The position numbers and the translations under genes were made by a program. Positions 30,818-39,833 of a DNA stretch of 41,298 nucleotides are shown piece by piece (positions within the stretch are counted from its first letter, which is position 1; each line of letters opens with the position of its first letter). The notes beneath the pieces are model-generated. The model did not search any database, had not been told where the DNA came from, and saw only the letters and a program-made list of their open reading frames with translations. This DNA is from JAXLQL01 sp046331625 (GTDB taxonomy: Bacteria; Acidobacteriota; Terriglobia; Bryobacterales; Bryobacteraceae): assembly GCA_046331625.1 (NCBI GenBank), contig JAXLQL010000045.1:1-41298 (forward strand), in the 5' to 3' direction.

Positions 30818-32142
30818 AATGGCTATTGTCACTCGCAATTCCCGCCGTGGCATTGTCGCAGGTGTCGTCTCTTTCCGGATCGTTTCTGATGCCGCTCGAA
30901 GACGACGCCATTCAGTATCCGACGATCACCGGCGCCGATCCGGTGGCGAAACTGCAGCAACGCCTCGACCGCGGTGAGGCGAAGCTCGTTTATCGCAATC
31001 CGAATGGATACCTGCTGTCGGTGCTCGAGAACCTCGGCATCTCGACCAGTACGCAAACGCTGGTCTTCAGCAAGACGAGCTTCCAGCAGAGCCTGATCTC
31101 TCCCACCGCTCCGCGCGCCTTGTACTTCAATGACGACGCCTACATCGGCTGGGTGCAGCGCGGCGAAGTGGTGGAGGTATCCGCAGTCGACCCGCACAAA
31201 GGCGGCGTCTTCTATACTCTCGACCAACGCCAGGTAGAGAAGCCCAGGTTCGTCCGGCACGACGAGTGCCTCCAGTGCCATGCGTCCCCTAAGACGCTCG
31301 GCGTGCCCGGACACCTGGTGCGAAGCGTCTTCTCCGATCACGAAGGCTTTCCTCAGTTGAACGGCGGATCGTTCCACAGTGACCACACCAGCCCCTTCTC
31401 CGAGCGATTCGGCGGATGGTTCATCACGGGCACGCACGGCAAGATGCGACACATGGGAAACGCGTTTGTCGAGAACAAGGAGTTCCCCGACAAGATCGAT
31501 CGCGACACAGGCGCCAACTGGACTTCGCTCAAAGGCAAAGTCGATGTGTCGATGTACGCCACTCCGCACAGCGATCTGGTTGCGCACATGGTGCTGGCGC
31601 ACCAATCCACGTTGCACAACCTCATCACGCGCGTCAGCTATGAGACCCGAGTTGCCATCAGCCAGCAGGAAGGGATCAACAAAGCGTTGGGCCGGCCGGT
31701 GGACGAATGGTCCGATTCGACGCGGCGGCGCATCTTCGGTTCCTCAGAAGTGCTGGTGAAGAATCTGCTCCTGGTGGCCGAGCCGAAGCTCGAAGACCGC
31801 GTAGCGGGAACCTCGGGCTTTGCGCAGGACTTTCCCAAGCGCGGTCCGCGCGACCGGCGCGGGCGCTCGCTGCGCGAGTTCGACCTGAAGACACGGTTGT
31901 TCAAGTATCCGTGCAGCTTCCTGATCTACACGGAAGCGTTTGACCAGTTGCCGAAGCAAGCGCGGGACTACGTGCTGAAGCGGATGTGGCAGGTGCTGAG
32001 CGGCGAAGATCAAAGCAAAGAGTTCGCTTCGCTCTCGAAGCAAGATCGTGCGGCGGTGCTCGACATCCTGATCGACACCAAGACCGGACTGCCCGACTAC
32101 TGGCGCGTGCAACGCGAAGCAGCGGCGACGATCGGACAGTAA
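30814..32142 (+). CDS. Exported mono-haem cytochrome c-type protein, unknown role
   Basis: This is a 442-residue protein with a signal peptide (MKWLLSLAIPAVALSQ). A single haem-attachment motif, CLQCH, is at 152-156. The region GVPGHLVRSVF, then ERFGGWFITGTHGKMRHMGN, is a feature I associate with a family of large single-haem proteins in Planctomycetes and Acidobacteria with no known function. Rich His residues (THGKMRHM, HSDLVAHMVLAHQSTLHN) could give additional metal or haem ligands. The Rrf2 gene is coupled upstream. The end is two bases from the convergent DUF885 gene, with no visible terminator. Confidence 0.85.
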   Translation: MKWLLSLAIPAVALSQVSSLSGSFLMPLEDDAIQYPTITGADPVAKLQQRLDRGEAKLVYRNPNGYLLSVLENLGISTSTQTLVFSKTSFQQSLISPTAPRALYFNDDAYIGWVQRGEVVEVSAVDPHKGGVFYTLDQRQVEKPRFVRHDECLQCHASPKTLGVPGHLVRSVFSDHEGFPQLNGGSFHSDHTSPFSERFGGWFITGTHGKMRHMGNAFVENKEFPDKIDRDTGANWTSLKGKVDVSMYATPHSDLVAHMVLAHQSTLHNLITRVSYETRVAISQQEGINKALGRPVDEWSDSTRRRIFGSSEVLVKNLLLVAEPKLEDRVAGTSGFAQDFPKRGPRDRRGRSLREFDLKTRLFKYPCSFLIYTEAFDQLPKQARDYVLKRMWQVLSGEDQSKEFASLSKQDRAAVLDILIDTKTGLPDYWRVQREAAATIGQ

Positions 32143-32144
32143 CG

Positions 32145-33881
32145 CTACTTTCGCGCCAGGATCCGCCCCAGCGCCGGCATCGGGACCGCTCCTGCGGCGA
32201 GCGCTCTCTGGTGGAACCTTGCCAGGTCGAACGCAGCGCCCTCGCGGGACTGCGCTTCCGCACGGAGCCGCTTCCATGCCCGGAACCCGGTGAAGTACGT
32301 GGGCAACTGCGTCGAGCTCAGCTTCGCCCGCTGTAGCTTCGCCGTGGCCTCCTGCTTTTCCTGGAACGTCTTGTCCACCATCAGGCTCATCGCTTGCTCG
32401 TCGGTCATGCCCATCGTTTGCATGCGCACGTCAAGGATGGTGTTCGCGATCGTGCGCAAGTACTGCTTGAGCCAGGTGAGCTTCATGCGCGGATCGTTGT
32501 CCAGGTAGCCTTGCTCCACCGTGACCTCGGTGGAGTAAACCGCCCAGCCTTCCACATACGGACCATTGCCGAACAGGCCCCGCAGGATGCGCCGGCTCTG
32601 CGGCTCCACGTCATTGGCGTATTCGAACTGCAGGTAGTGACCCGGGATCGCTTCGTGGATCGTCAGCAGCTTGAGCCCATAGGCGTTGTACTCGCGGAGC
32701 TTCGATTCCACCTGGTCGGCCGCCATGGTTTCCTCGATCGGCGTCAGCCAATAGAAAGCGCCGAGCTTGGGTTCGAGCGCGGGAGCGGGATTGAATCCGC
32801 CCACGGCATAGATGCCGCGCATGAACACCGGCGTGGGGATCACCTTCAGGTTGTCGCGCGTGGGCAGCTTCACGAACCCCTTGGCGCGCACGAACTGCCG
32901 CACTTCTTCGAGGTCCTTCTCGGCTTGCCCGAAGTATTGCTCGCGCTTGGCATGGCGGCCGGCGATCTCGTCGAGCGCCTTGCGCACGATCGAGTCCGCG
33001 TCGCCGGTGGCCTTGGGGTTCAGCGCCTTTGCCGTGCTGACCATCTCGCCCCGCGCGCGTTCGAGCTCCGCTTCGGCGTCAGCCAACACTTCCTCGGGCC
33101 GCAACCCGAGTTCGAGCGCCGGACCGAATTTGAGCGCGTACTTTTCCTTGCCGAGGCGCCAATCGGAAGGATGCTTGGAGAGTTCCTTGCTGAGAAAAGT
33201 ATTGAACCGGTCAATGGCCTGGAGCGCTTCCTGGGCTTGCCGATCCATCTGCAGCTTCATCGATTCGGGACTCTTGGGCAGGATCACCTTGGTGATGAGA
33301 TCCCGGTTGCCATCGTTCTCGGCGATCGCAACGCGGACCCAGACCTCCGGCGCGTCCACGAGATTTCGCTGCGCCTGGCCGAGCAACTGCGGAACCTTCG
33401 TCAGCCGGGCCGCGATATGCCGGTAGCGCTCCTCGAGCGGCGCGTACTCGAGCACGAACGGATTGAACAAAGCCGACCCCAATTGTTCTACGTACACGGT
33501 GGGGTTGTGCTTGTAGTTCTGGATCGTGTCGAGTTCGAGCAACTGCGCCCGGATCTGATCGGCGAGGATGTCGAAGTCGGCCCGGTCCTCCACCGAAAGC
33601 GTCTCGGGCTGGATGAGCGCCATGCGCTCGCGAAGGCCGTTGTAGAAGTCTCGCTGCTTCTTCAGGTCCACTTCGTCATAGCTGTCGAGCATCTCGTCGA
33701 GATGCTGGTCCATGTGCGTGTGGTAGCCCGCCGCCGTGGCCATGATCGGCGAGAAGCCGAGCACGCCGTAGACGAAGTCATCCACGAGATGCGCCACGGT
33801 GGGAGGAGCAGGTTTCTTGCAGCCGCCGAGCGCGAGTGCGGCTACTAGAACGAGAACGAGAGCGAGAGCAGTGGACTTCAC
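32145..33881 (-). CDS. DUF885 family lipoprotein (putative zinc metallopeptidase-like)
   Basis: This 578-residue protein has a classical lipobox LALGGC with C21, so it should be anchored to a membrane. The DUF885 core includes HEAIPGHYLQ (H409, E410, H415) and EGWAVYSTE (E444), arranged like the zinc ligands of gluzincin peptidases. Earlier parts are helical (DDFVYGVLGFSPIMATAAGYH; LPKSPESMKLQM). DUF885 proteins are widely annotated as uncharacterised peptidases. It lies 24 bases downstream of an exported unknown protein on the same strand. Confidence 0.92.
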   Translation of the reverse strand: MKSTALALVLVLVAALALGGCKKPAPPTVAHLVDDFVYGVLGFSPIMATAAGYHTHMDQHLDEMLDSYDEVDLKKQRDFYNGLRERMALIQPETLSVEDRADFDILADQIRAQLLELDTIQNYKHNPTVYVEQLGSALFNPFVLEYAPLEERYRHIAARLTKVPQLLGQAQRNLVDAPEVWVRVAIAENDGNRDLITKVILPKSPESMKLQMDRQAQEALQAIDRFNTFLSKELSKHPSDWRLGKEKYALKFGPALELGLRPEEVLADAEAELERARGEMVSTAKALNPKATGDADSIVRKALDEIAGRHAKREQYFGQAEKDLEEVRQFVRAKGFVKLPTRDNLKVIPTPVFMRGIYAVGGFNPAPALEPKLGAFYWLTPIEETMAADQVESKLREYNAYGLKLLTIHEAIPGHYLQFEYANDVEPQSRRILRGLFGNGPYVEGWAVYSTEVTVEQGYLDNDPRMKLTWLKQYLRTIANTILDVRMQTMGMTDEQAMSLMVDKTFQEKQEATAKLQRAKLSSTQLPTYFTGFRAWKRLRAEAQSREGAAFDLARFHQRALAAGAVPMPALGRILARK

Positions 33882-33905
33882 CCTTGCTATTGTAAGGGCG
33901 CGCTG

Positions 33906-35051
33906 TCAGTCTTTGGCCAGCGGATGCTCGCGAACGCCGTCCTCGGCGTTGTAAATTTTCACCACCAGCGGTTTGGGTTCCGGCTGGACCCGTGGTGCGG
34001 GAGCAGGCGTAGCGGCGGGCTGCGGAGCAGGGGCGGTGAATGACGATGCCATTGCCGTGCGGGGCGCCCGAGGAGCGGGGCGCGAATCCGCAGCTGCCAC
34101 CGGGGCGGTCATCCGAATCGGCTGCTTGGCGCCGCCAGCCGCCGCGCTGAGCCGCGTGCGAGCCAGTGCCATCGCCTGGCGGATGTCGGCATCCGAGTAT
34201 CGCAGGCTGGCGGTGATCTGGTTGCCCGTGACTCCGATCCGGATGCGAGAGAGAAGATCCCGCGTACCGTCATCCTGGCCAGCGGCCGCCATCTGCGCGA
34301 AGCCCTGGAACATCGCGCCAGTTTGTTGGGCCGTCTTGTCAGAATCGGTGGAGAGCGCAACCTCGAGGGCGAATCCCGATTGGAATGAGAGGCCACCCTC
34401 GAACCCACGCAGGCCCTGCATGCCGAATCCGGCTGAGGCGCCCTGCTGCAGTGCGTCTGGAGGAATATCGGAGACGAACCAAACATCATGGAGTTCGGCC
34501 AATTCGCGGGCCCGGCCGAGCAATCCACCCACTTCGGCATCCTCAGGCACGGGGTCTTTGTCGATCGCCGCCCGCAGCGAAGCGAGGTCGCCGAACAGGA
34601 GCACGCGGGGCGAAGCCAGCGCCGCATGTAAGTCGGTGCGCTTGCGGTCAGGCGAGAGCACCTCCACGCCCTTGTAGATCGATTTGCGGGCGCCCTTGGC
34701 CAGGAACTCCTTGCGAATTGCCGCGAGGTTGAATCGCCCCGATAGCGCGATCACCACGGGCGCATCGGAGGCCGACTTGGCGCCCTTGCGCGGCCCGGGG
34801 GACGACACGAGCAGACGATCCACGTCGTTCAGCAGGTCCACGCCGTTGGTTTGGGAAGACTCCTTGATCGAGACGCCGGATTGCTCGATTTCGCTCTTGA
34901 CTGTGCGCCAGAGGCTCGATCCTACGACGTTGCGCAGGTCGGCTCCTACCAGCACGCGCGCTTCAGGGTGCGTGTACCGCCAGAACGATGGATGTGAAAC
35001 CTGACCGGCCATGAGGCCAGCCAAAGCGAGTCCTGCAAAGAGTGTGCGCAT
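33906..35051 (-). CDS. Exported protein of unknown function
   Basis: This is a 381-residue protein with a short signal peptide (LFAGLALAGLMAGQV) starting at ATG 35051. The body has mixed alpha/beta character (RVLVGADLRNVVGSSLW, then VVIALSGRFNLAAIRKEFL and RVLLFGDLASLRAAIDK). It then has a Gly/Gln-rich stretch, and an Ala/Pro-rich linker near 320-360 before a short C-terminal segment (PLVVKIYNAEDGVREHPLAKD, in part). I recognise no catalytic motif. It precedes the DUF885 lipoprotein gene by 24 bases, so both are probably cotranscribed. The frame is open far upstream, but that part is antisense to the GNAT gene. Confidence 0.8.
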   Translation of the reverse strand: MRTLFAGLALAGLMAGQVSHPSFWRYTHPEARVLVGADLRNVVGSSLWRTVKSEIEQSGVSIKESSQTNGVDLLNDVDRLLVSSPGPRKGAKSASDAPVVIALSGRFNLAAIRKEFLAKGARKSIYKGVEVLSPDRKRTDLHAALASPRVLLFGDLASLRAAIDKDPVPEDAEVGGLLGRARELAELHDVWFVSDIPPDALQQGASAGFGMQGLRGFEGGLSFQSGFALEVALSTDSDKTAQQTGAMFQGFAQMAAAGQDDGTRDLLSRIRIGVTGNQITASLRYSDADIRQAMALARTRLSAAAGGAKQPIRMTAPVAAADSRPAPRAPRTAMASSFTAPAPQPAATPAPAPRVQPEPKPLVVKIYNAEDGVREHPLAKD

Positions 35052-35156
35052 GGGCGTGCTCGCGTCCAGAATACGGCCGTTGTGGCTTTGAAACGATCCG
35101 TGGAGGCCCTGAATTGACGTCGAAACAGGCCCTAAGCTTCTGCGTTGTTTGGTACC

Positions 35157-36149
35157 ATGGCCCCCATGGCCGCAGTGTCCGAGTACCCACAACCGGCCAT
35201 CGTGGATTTGCGGCGCGTCCGGTCGATCGAGCTCGAGGAACTGCTTGCCGAAGAGATCGGGTTGTGGGAGCGGCGCCTCGACTGGGACTATCGCCCCTCG
35301 GCGGATCTTGTCCGCCGCTACGTCCGCATGCAGTCGCTCGGAGGTTGCGCCCTGCTGGTGGGGCATCGCGTGGCCGGATATTCCTACTGGGTCACCGAGG
35401 AACAGAAGGGGCTCATCGGCGACCTCTATGTCTCTCGCGATCTCCCGCATCACTCCGATTTCGAAATGCGCCTGCTCGACGCCACTCTCGGCGTGCTTTG
35501 GAACACGCCGCTCATCCGCCGCGTCGAATCGCAGTTGATGATGCTGTCAGATGAATCGCGCCAGCGCGTCCGCTGCCGGCGAGAGGTGGGCTCCGTGACG
35601 AGGATCTTCATGACGCTCGACATCCGGCGGGTTCCGCGACTCGAGGAATCGGCCGCGGCCGGAGCGTTCCTGTTTGACCGTTGGCATGAGCGCGACCAGG
35701 AGCACACCGCGCGGCTCATTGCCCGCTCATACATGAACCATCCCGATTCCGCCATCAATGACCAGTACCGCTCGCTCGCCGGCGCGCGGCGCTTTCTCAC
35801 CAACGTCGTGCAGTATCCCGGATGCGGCAGCTTCTTCTCGCCAGGGTCACTCGTGGCAACGGATCCGATCACCGGACGCGTGGCCGGCGCGTGCCTGGCC
35901 AGCCTGGTCGCGTTTGACGTGGGCCACATCACGCAGATCTGCGTCGATCCGGAACGCCAGGGGACCCGCCTGGGCTACGAACTGCTTCGGCAATCGCTGC
36001 TCGCCCTGGTGTGGGCCGGCGTGCGGAAAGTCTCCCTCACCGTTACGTCTTCGAACGAACAGGCCCTGCGTCTGTACCGGCAGGTGGGCTTTGAGCCGCT
36101 CACCTCGTTCGACGCTTTTGTCTGGGATCCGGAGCGGCGCCTGGCATGA
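35157..36149 (+). CDS. GNAT-family N-acetyltransferase
   Basis: This 330-residue protein has a clear C-terminal GNAT domain: VAGACLASLVAFDVGHITQICVDPERQGTRLGYELL (acetyl-CoA loop RQGTRLG) followed by VSLTVTSSNEQALRLYRQVGF. The N-terminal half (about 1-170) contains a second, more divergent alpha/beta segment (GGCALLVGHRVAGYSYWV, GLIGDLYVSRDL) that may be a second GNAT fold. ATG 35157 or ATG 35166 could both start it; TTG 35145 is less likely. Its last codon overlaps the next gene by ATGA. Confidence 0.9.
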   Translation: MAPMAAVSEYPQPAIVDLRRVRSIELEELLAEEIGLWERRLDWDYRPSADLVRRYVRMQSLGGCALLVGHRVAGYSYWVTEEQKGLIGDLYVSRDLPHHSDFEMRLLDATLGVLWNTPLIRRVESQLMMLSDESRQRVRCRREVGSVTRIFMTLDIRRVPRLEESAAAGAFLFDRWHERDQEHTARLIARSYMNHPDSAINDQYRSLAGARRFLTNVVQYPGCGSFFSPGSLVATDPITGRVAGACLASLVAFDVGHITQICVDPERQGTRLGYELLRQSLLALVWAGVRKVSLTVTSSNEQALRLYRQVGFEPLTSFDAFVWDPERRLA

Positions 36150-37111
36150 GCTTCGAAAAAGTAGCAGGCGTGATCTGCGCCGGTAACATCTCGCATGACA
36201 TCCTGGTGCGTCCAGTCGAGGAGTTTCGCTGGGGCACCAACACCTGGGTCGAGGATTACCAGGAGGGCATGGGCGGCAACGGCAGCAATAGTTCGTTTGC
36301 GATGGCCACGCTGGGAGTTCCCGTGCGCTTGCTCGGCATGGTGGGTCCGGATGAGCGCGGTGACGCGCTTCTGGCCAAACTCTCCGGCGCCGGCGCCGAT
36401 GTCTCGTTCGTCGAGCGCTCCGCGCAGCCCACAACCACAACGATCGTGGTGATCAATCGCGCCGGCAACCGTTTGTTTTTCCAGCGCGTCGGGTCGAGCC
36501 TCGAAGCTTTCTCCCGGCCCACGGTGTTCAGCCCCGAGTTGATCCGCGGCTTCTCGCACTATCATCAGGCGAATCTGTATTCGCTCGCCAACCTGCGGCG
36601 GAACTCGGGCGCCCAGATGGAAGCGGCCAAGCGCGCCGGGCTCACTACTTCGATCGACACGGGCTGGGCCACGGATGGCCGCTGGGTGGAAAGCCTGGCG
36701 CCGGCGCTGCCGTGGTCAGACCTGCTGTTCGTCAACGAAGAGGAAGCGGGCATGCTGACCGGCGAGAGCCGCCCGGCGGCGATCGCTTTGAAACTGCGCA
36801 GCCTCGGCGCCGGCGACATTCTGCTCAAGCTCGGTGGCCGTGGATGCGCCGTGTTTCGAGGCGGCGACGAATATCACGTGCCTGGATTCCAGGTGGAGGC
36901 GGTGGATACCACCGGCGCCGGCGACAACTTCGCCGCCGGCTTCTTCTCGGCCCTGCAGCGCGGGCTCGGCTGGCGCGAAGCGGCCGAGGCCGCCAACGCC
37001 GTGGGCGCGATGTGCGTGGAACGCGTGGGAGCAACGAACGGAGTTCGCTCGTGGGACGAAACGCGTCTCTGGATGTCGAAGGCTCGGCGGGGCGGTTCCG
37101 AACCATTGTGA
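36146..37111 (+). CDS. PfkB-family carbohydrate kinase
   Basis: This 321-residue ribokinase-type enzyme has the substrate-binding GMGGNGSNSS region near 41-50 and the signature DTTGAGDNFAAGFFSAL with catalytic D260. VNEEEAGMLTGE and LKLGGRGCAVF lie before it, as usual. It should phosphorylate a sugar or nucleoside with ATP; the substrate cannot be read from sequence. It overlaps the GNAT gene by ATGA, suggesting translational coupling and perhaps modification of the same metabolite. It is convergent with the antiporter gene 34 bases away. Confidence 0.92.
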   Translation: MSFEKVAGVICAGNISHDILVRPVEEFRWGTNTWVEDYQEGMGGNGSNSSFAMATLGVPVRLLGMVGPDERGDALLAKLSGAGADVSFVERSAQPTTTTIVVINRAGNRLFFQRVGSSLEAFSRPTVFSPELIRGFSHYHQANLYSLANLRRNSGAQMEAAKRAGLTTSIDTGWATDGRWVESLAPALPWSDLLFVNEEEAGMLTGESRPAAIALKLRSLGAGDILLKLGGRGCAVFRGGDEYHVPGFQVEAVDTTGAGDNFAAGFFSALQRGLGWREAAEAANAVGAMCVERVGATNGVRSWDETRLWMSKARRGGSEPL

Positions 37112-37145
37112 TCGGGCGCGGACCGCGCTTGTTCGCTGGCGGTGG

Positions 37146-38834
37146 TCATTCGGCAACGTCCCGATAGAGCTCCCGCCGGATCTGCTCGCCGATGCGCTGG
37201 ATCTCGTCTTCGGTTCGGCCACAACGTAGCAGCCCCACCCGCACCATCTCGAGCCCGGCTTCCGATTCGGCCTGTATTGCGGACACGCCGATTTCGCGAA
37301 GCCGGTGGAAAGACGGCATGTCGGCTCCGCGCGCCACCACCGCCAGTTCAGGATTCATTCGCCTGCCGTGTCCGGCGGCTGCTTCCACCGCTTCTTTTTC
37401 CGGTATGGTCAGAAGCAGCACTCGGGCCTGGTCGATGCCGGCGGCATGTAGAATCTCCAAGTTGGAAATGTCACCCAAAATGGTTTCGAAGCCGGCGTTG
37501 CGCGACTCGGTTGCCAGGGTGTAGTTTGACTCGACAACTACGCAAGAAAGTTCCGCTTGCCGCAGGGCCATAGCCGCGGCTCGGCCCGTTCTTCCAAAAC
37601 CGCCCACCACAACGTGCTGCCGGCGCCGAGGCCCTGCGGGTAACTCCCGTTCCGCAAGCGGAGCGGACGACGGAAAGCGGCGCTGCCACGCCCTACCGAG
37701 CGGAAGCGCCGCCGAAGCAATCAGTGGCGAGAGCGCCATCGACAGTACGGTGGCCGCGAGCACCAGATCATACAGCGGCTTCGACACGAAGCCCCCATGC
37801 AATGCCGTTCTGGCCAGCACGAACGAGAACTCCCCGATTTGCGACAGTCCCAGTCCGGCGATCCACGGCGCCATGAAGCGATAGCCGAAGCTGCGTGTGA
37901 TAACGCCAATGACCAGCGCCTTGCCAGCCACGATGCCTACGATCGCCGCCGCCACCGCGCCCGCATTGCGCGCCACCCAAACCGGATCGAGCAGCATGCC
38001 CACCGATACGAAAAACAGCAAGCCGAAGATGTCCCGCAAGGGTATGACGTCAGCAAGCGCCTGATGCCGGAACTCGGATTCGCTGAGTGCAAGACCGGCC
38101 ACGAATGCCCCCAACGCGAAGGAAAATCCAGCCGCGTGCATCGCGGCTCCGATGCCCACGCCCGCCGCGACTACAGCTACGAGAAACAACTCTCGCGATC
38201 CCCACGCCAGAATGCGCCGAAACAAAATCGGCAGCAACCGTGTCCCTGCGACGTAGACCGCTGCCACCAGGGCGACTGCGCTTGCCAGCGCCGACCCAAC
38301 CGGCGCCCAAGATGTCCCTCCGGAGCTCAACTGCGGCAGTACGATCAGCATCGGAATTACGGCAAGATCCTGCACCAACAGCAGCGCGATCATCACGCGG
38401 CTGGCCAGCGTGGATGACATACCCGTGGCGCCCAGGGTCTTGAGAACCACCATTGTGCTCGACACGGAAATCATGGCTCCGAACCACACCGGCTCGGCGG
38501 AACGGAAGCCCAGAAAACAAGCGGCGGCAAGGGCTCCCAATGCGATCGTGACCACAACCTGGAGAGGGCCTCCGATCGTCGCCACCCGCCGAACCGCGCT
38601 CAGATCGCGGAACGACACTTCGAGCCCGATCGAGAACAGCAGCAACGCCACGCCGATTTCGGCCAGCGTTTCGATGTCGTCGATCTGCGCCACCGTCGGC
38701 CCCGCCGTGTGCGGCCCGACAAACACTCCGGCAAGCACGTATCCCACCAGCAACGGCAATCGCAGAGCGCGGGCCAGCAGGCCGCCCAGCAATCCGGCGA
38801 CGACGATCAAGACGAAATCGGCCGCCAAACCCAT
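37146..38834 (-). CDS. CPA2-family cation:proton antiporter with TrkA-N domain (KefB/KefC-like)
   Basis: This 562-residue protein has 12-13 membrane helices in residues 1 to about 385, including LLVGYVLAGVFVGP, EIGVALLLFSIGLEVSFRDL and LGLSQIGEFSFVLAR, all typical of CPA2 transporters. A cytoplasmic nucleotide-binding domain follows (VVVGGFGRTGRAAAMALRQAEL; then VVVESN, GDISNLEILHAAGIDQAR). These systems exchange K+ or Na+ for H+ and are gated by NAD(H) or glutathione. It lies downstream of the SDR gene, 78 bases away. Confidence 0.93.
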   Translation of the reverse strand: MGLAADFVLIVVAGLLGGLLARALRLPLLVGYVLAGVFVGPHTAGPTVAQIDDIETLAEIGVALLLFSIGLEVSFRDLSAVRRVATIGGPLQVVVTIALGALAAACFLGFRSAEPVWFGAMISVSSTMVVLKTLGATGMSSTLASRVMIALLLVQDLAVIPMLIVLPQLSSGGTSWAPVGSALASAVALVAAVYVAGTRLLPILFRRILAWGSRELFLVAVVAAGVGIGAAMHAAGFSFALGAFVAGLALSESEFRHQALADVIPLRDIFGLLFFVSVGMLLDPVWVARNAGAVAAAIVGIVAGKALVIGVITRSFGYRFMAPWIAGLGLSQIGEFSFVLARTALHGGFVSKPLYDLVLAATVLSMALSPLIASAALPLGRAWQRRFPSSAPLAERELPAGPRRRQHVVVGGFGRTGRAAAMALRQAELSCVVVESNYTLATESRNAGFETILGDISNLEILHAAGIDQARVLLLTIPEKEAVEAAAGHGRRMNPELAVVARGADMPSFHRLREIGVSAIQAESEAGLEMVRVGLLRCGRTEDEIQRIGEQIRRELYRDVAE

Positions 38835-38912
38835 GCTTCATTTTCACTCAACCGCGGGTTTTCCATGGCGCGATGCCGGCGCGACTCCATGCCTCGGGCG
38901 AATCGCCGCTCG

Positions 38913-39779
38913 CTACGCCTGGGCGCTTGCCGCTGCTTTGCGAAAGTAGTCTCGCAGGCGGCGGACGCCGTAGGCTGGGGCGATGCAGTCAACCTTGCTC
39001 ACCGCGGCGTAGAACTCCAGCAGGTCCGCGGCCCGGGCGTGAAACGGGCCGATCAGCGTCGCCATGGCCCCGGCAAGCGCTCGCGGTACATGCAGCAGCC
39101 GTGGACGTTTCCCGATCACCGCGAAAGCGGTTTCGGCGATAGAGTCGCGAGTCATTACTTCCGGACCGCCTGCGGGGACGCGTTCGGGGCCACGCAACAG
39201 ATGGTCGGCCACGCATTGCGCCACATCGCGAGGGTCGATCGGGTTGGTCCGCGCCGAGCCGTCTCCGATGATCGGAACACGCCCGCCGCGGGCCAGCCGG
39301 ACCAGTTCGAGCAGAGCCGAATACACGCCTGTCGGCTCCACTACCGTGTAGCTCATGCCCGACTTCTGCAGGGTCTCGACAACGCGCTCGTGAGCGGTGG
39401 CATACGCTGTTTCGGCGTAAGCTTCGTTCCGATGCAATGCGAGGTAGAGGAACCGGAACACCCCGGCGGCGCGAGCGGCTTCGATCAGTTTCTGGTTGGC
39501 CACCGTGTCATGCCGAAGGAAAGAAGCGCGATCTGCGGGGCCGGGGAGCACCGGCGCTCCGACGCACGAGATCACCGTCTGCACGCCCTCGAGCCGCGCG
39601 AATAACTGGTTGCGATCGCAGGCGATCAGGTCGAGTGGTATGCGCGAGGCGACCTCGGCTTTCAGCCCCGCCAATCCGGATTCCATCCGGGCGAGCGCGT
39701 GGACGTTGTGTTGGCCGGCCAACAAAGACACCACTTCCCGCCCGATGGCGCCACTGGCTCCCGCGACGAGGATGGTCAT
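38913..39779 (-). CDS. NAD(P)-binding atypical SDR protein (NmrA-like)
   Basis: This 288-residue Rossmann protein starts MTILVAGASGAIGREVVSLL with the GxSGxxG nucleotide loop. It has VQTVISCVGAPVLPG after strand 4 and FRFLYLALHRNEAYAETAYATAHERVVETL, in which the classical SDR Tyr-x3-Lys is not clear, as in atypical SDRs. PTGVYSALLELVRLARGG and NPIDPRDVAQCVADHLL fit the NmrA/NAD(P)H-binding group. The substrate is unknown. It lies between a membrane protein gene and the antiporter gene on the same strand. Confidence 0.9.
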   Translation of the reverse strand: MTILVAGASGAIGREVVSLLAGQHNVHALARMESGLAGLKAEVASRIPLDLIACDRNQLFARLEGVQTVISCVGAPVLPGPADRASFLRHDTVANQKLIEAARAAGVFRFLYLALHRNEAYAETAYATAHERVVETLQKSGMSYTVVEPTGVYSALLELVRLARGGRVPIIGDGSARTNPIDPRDVAQCVADHLLRGPERVPAGGPEVMTRDSIAETAFAVIGKRPRLLHVPRALAGAMATLIGPFHARAADLLEFYAAVSKVDCIAPAYGVRRLRDYFRKAAASAQA

Positions 39780-39833
39780 TTTGCCGGAAACTGCGTCCCT
39801 GACTGACCAAGCGCGAACGAGGCGCCTTTGGGG

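Noticed and set aside
32394..33848. Plus-strand open frame of 484 codons opposite the DUF885 gene
   Set aside because: The minus strand has a lipobox and HEAIPGH/EGWAVY motifs; the plus frame has none.
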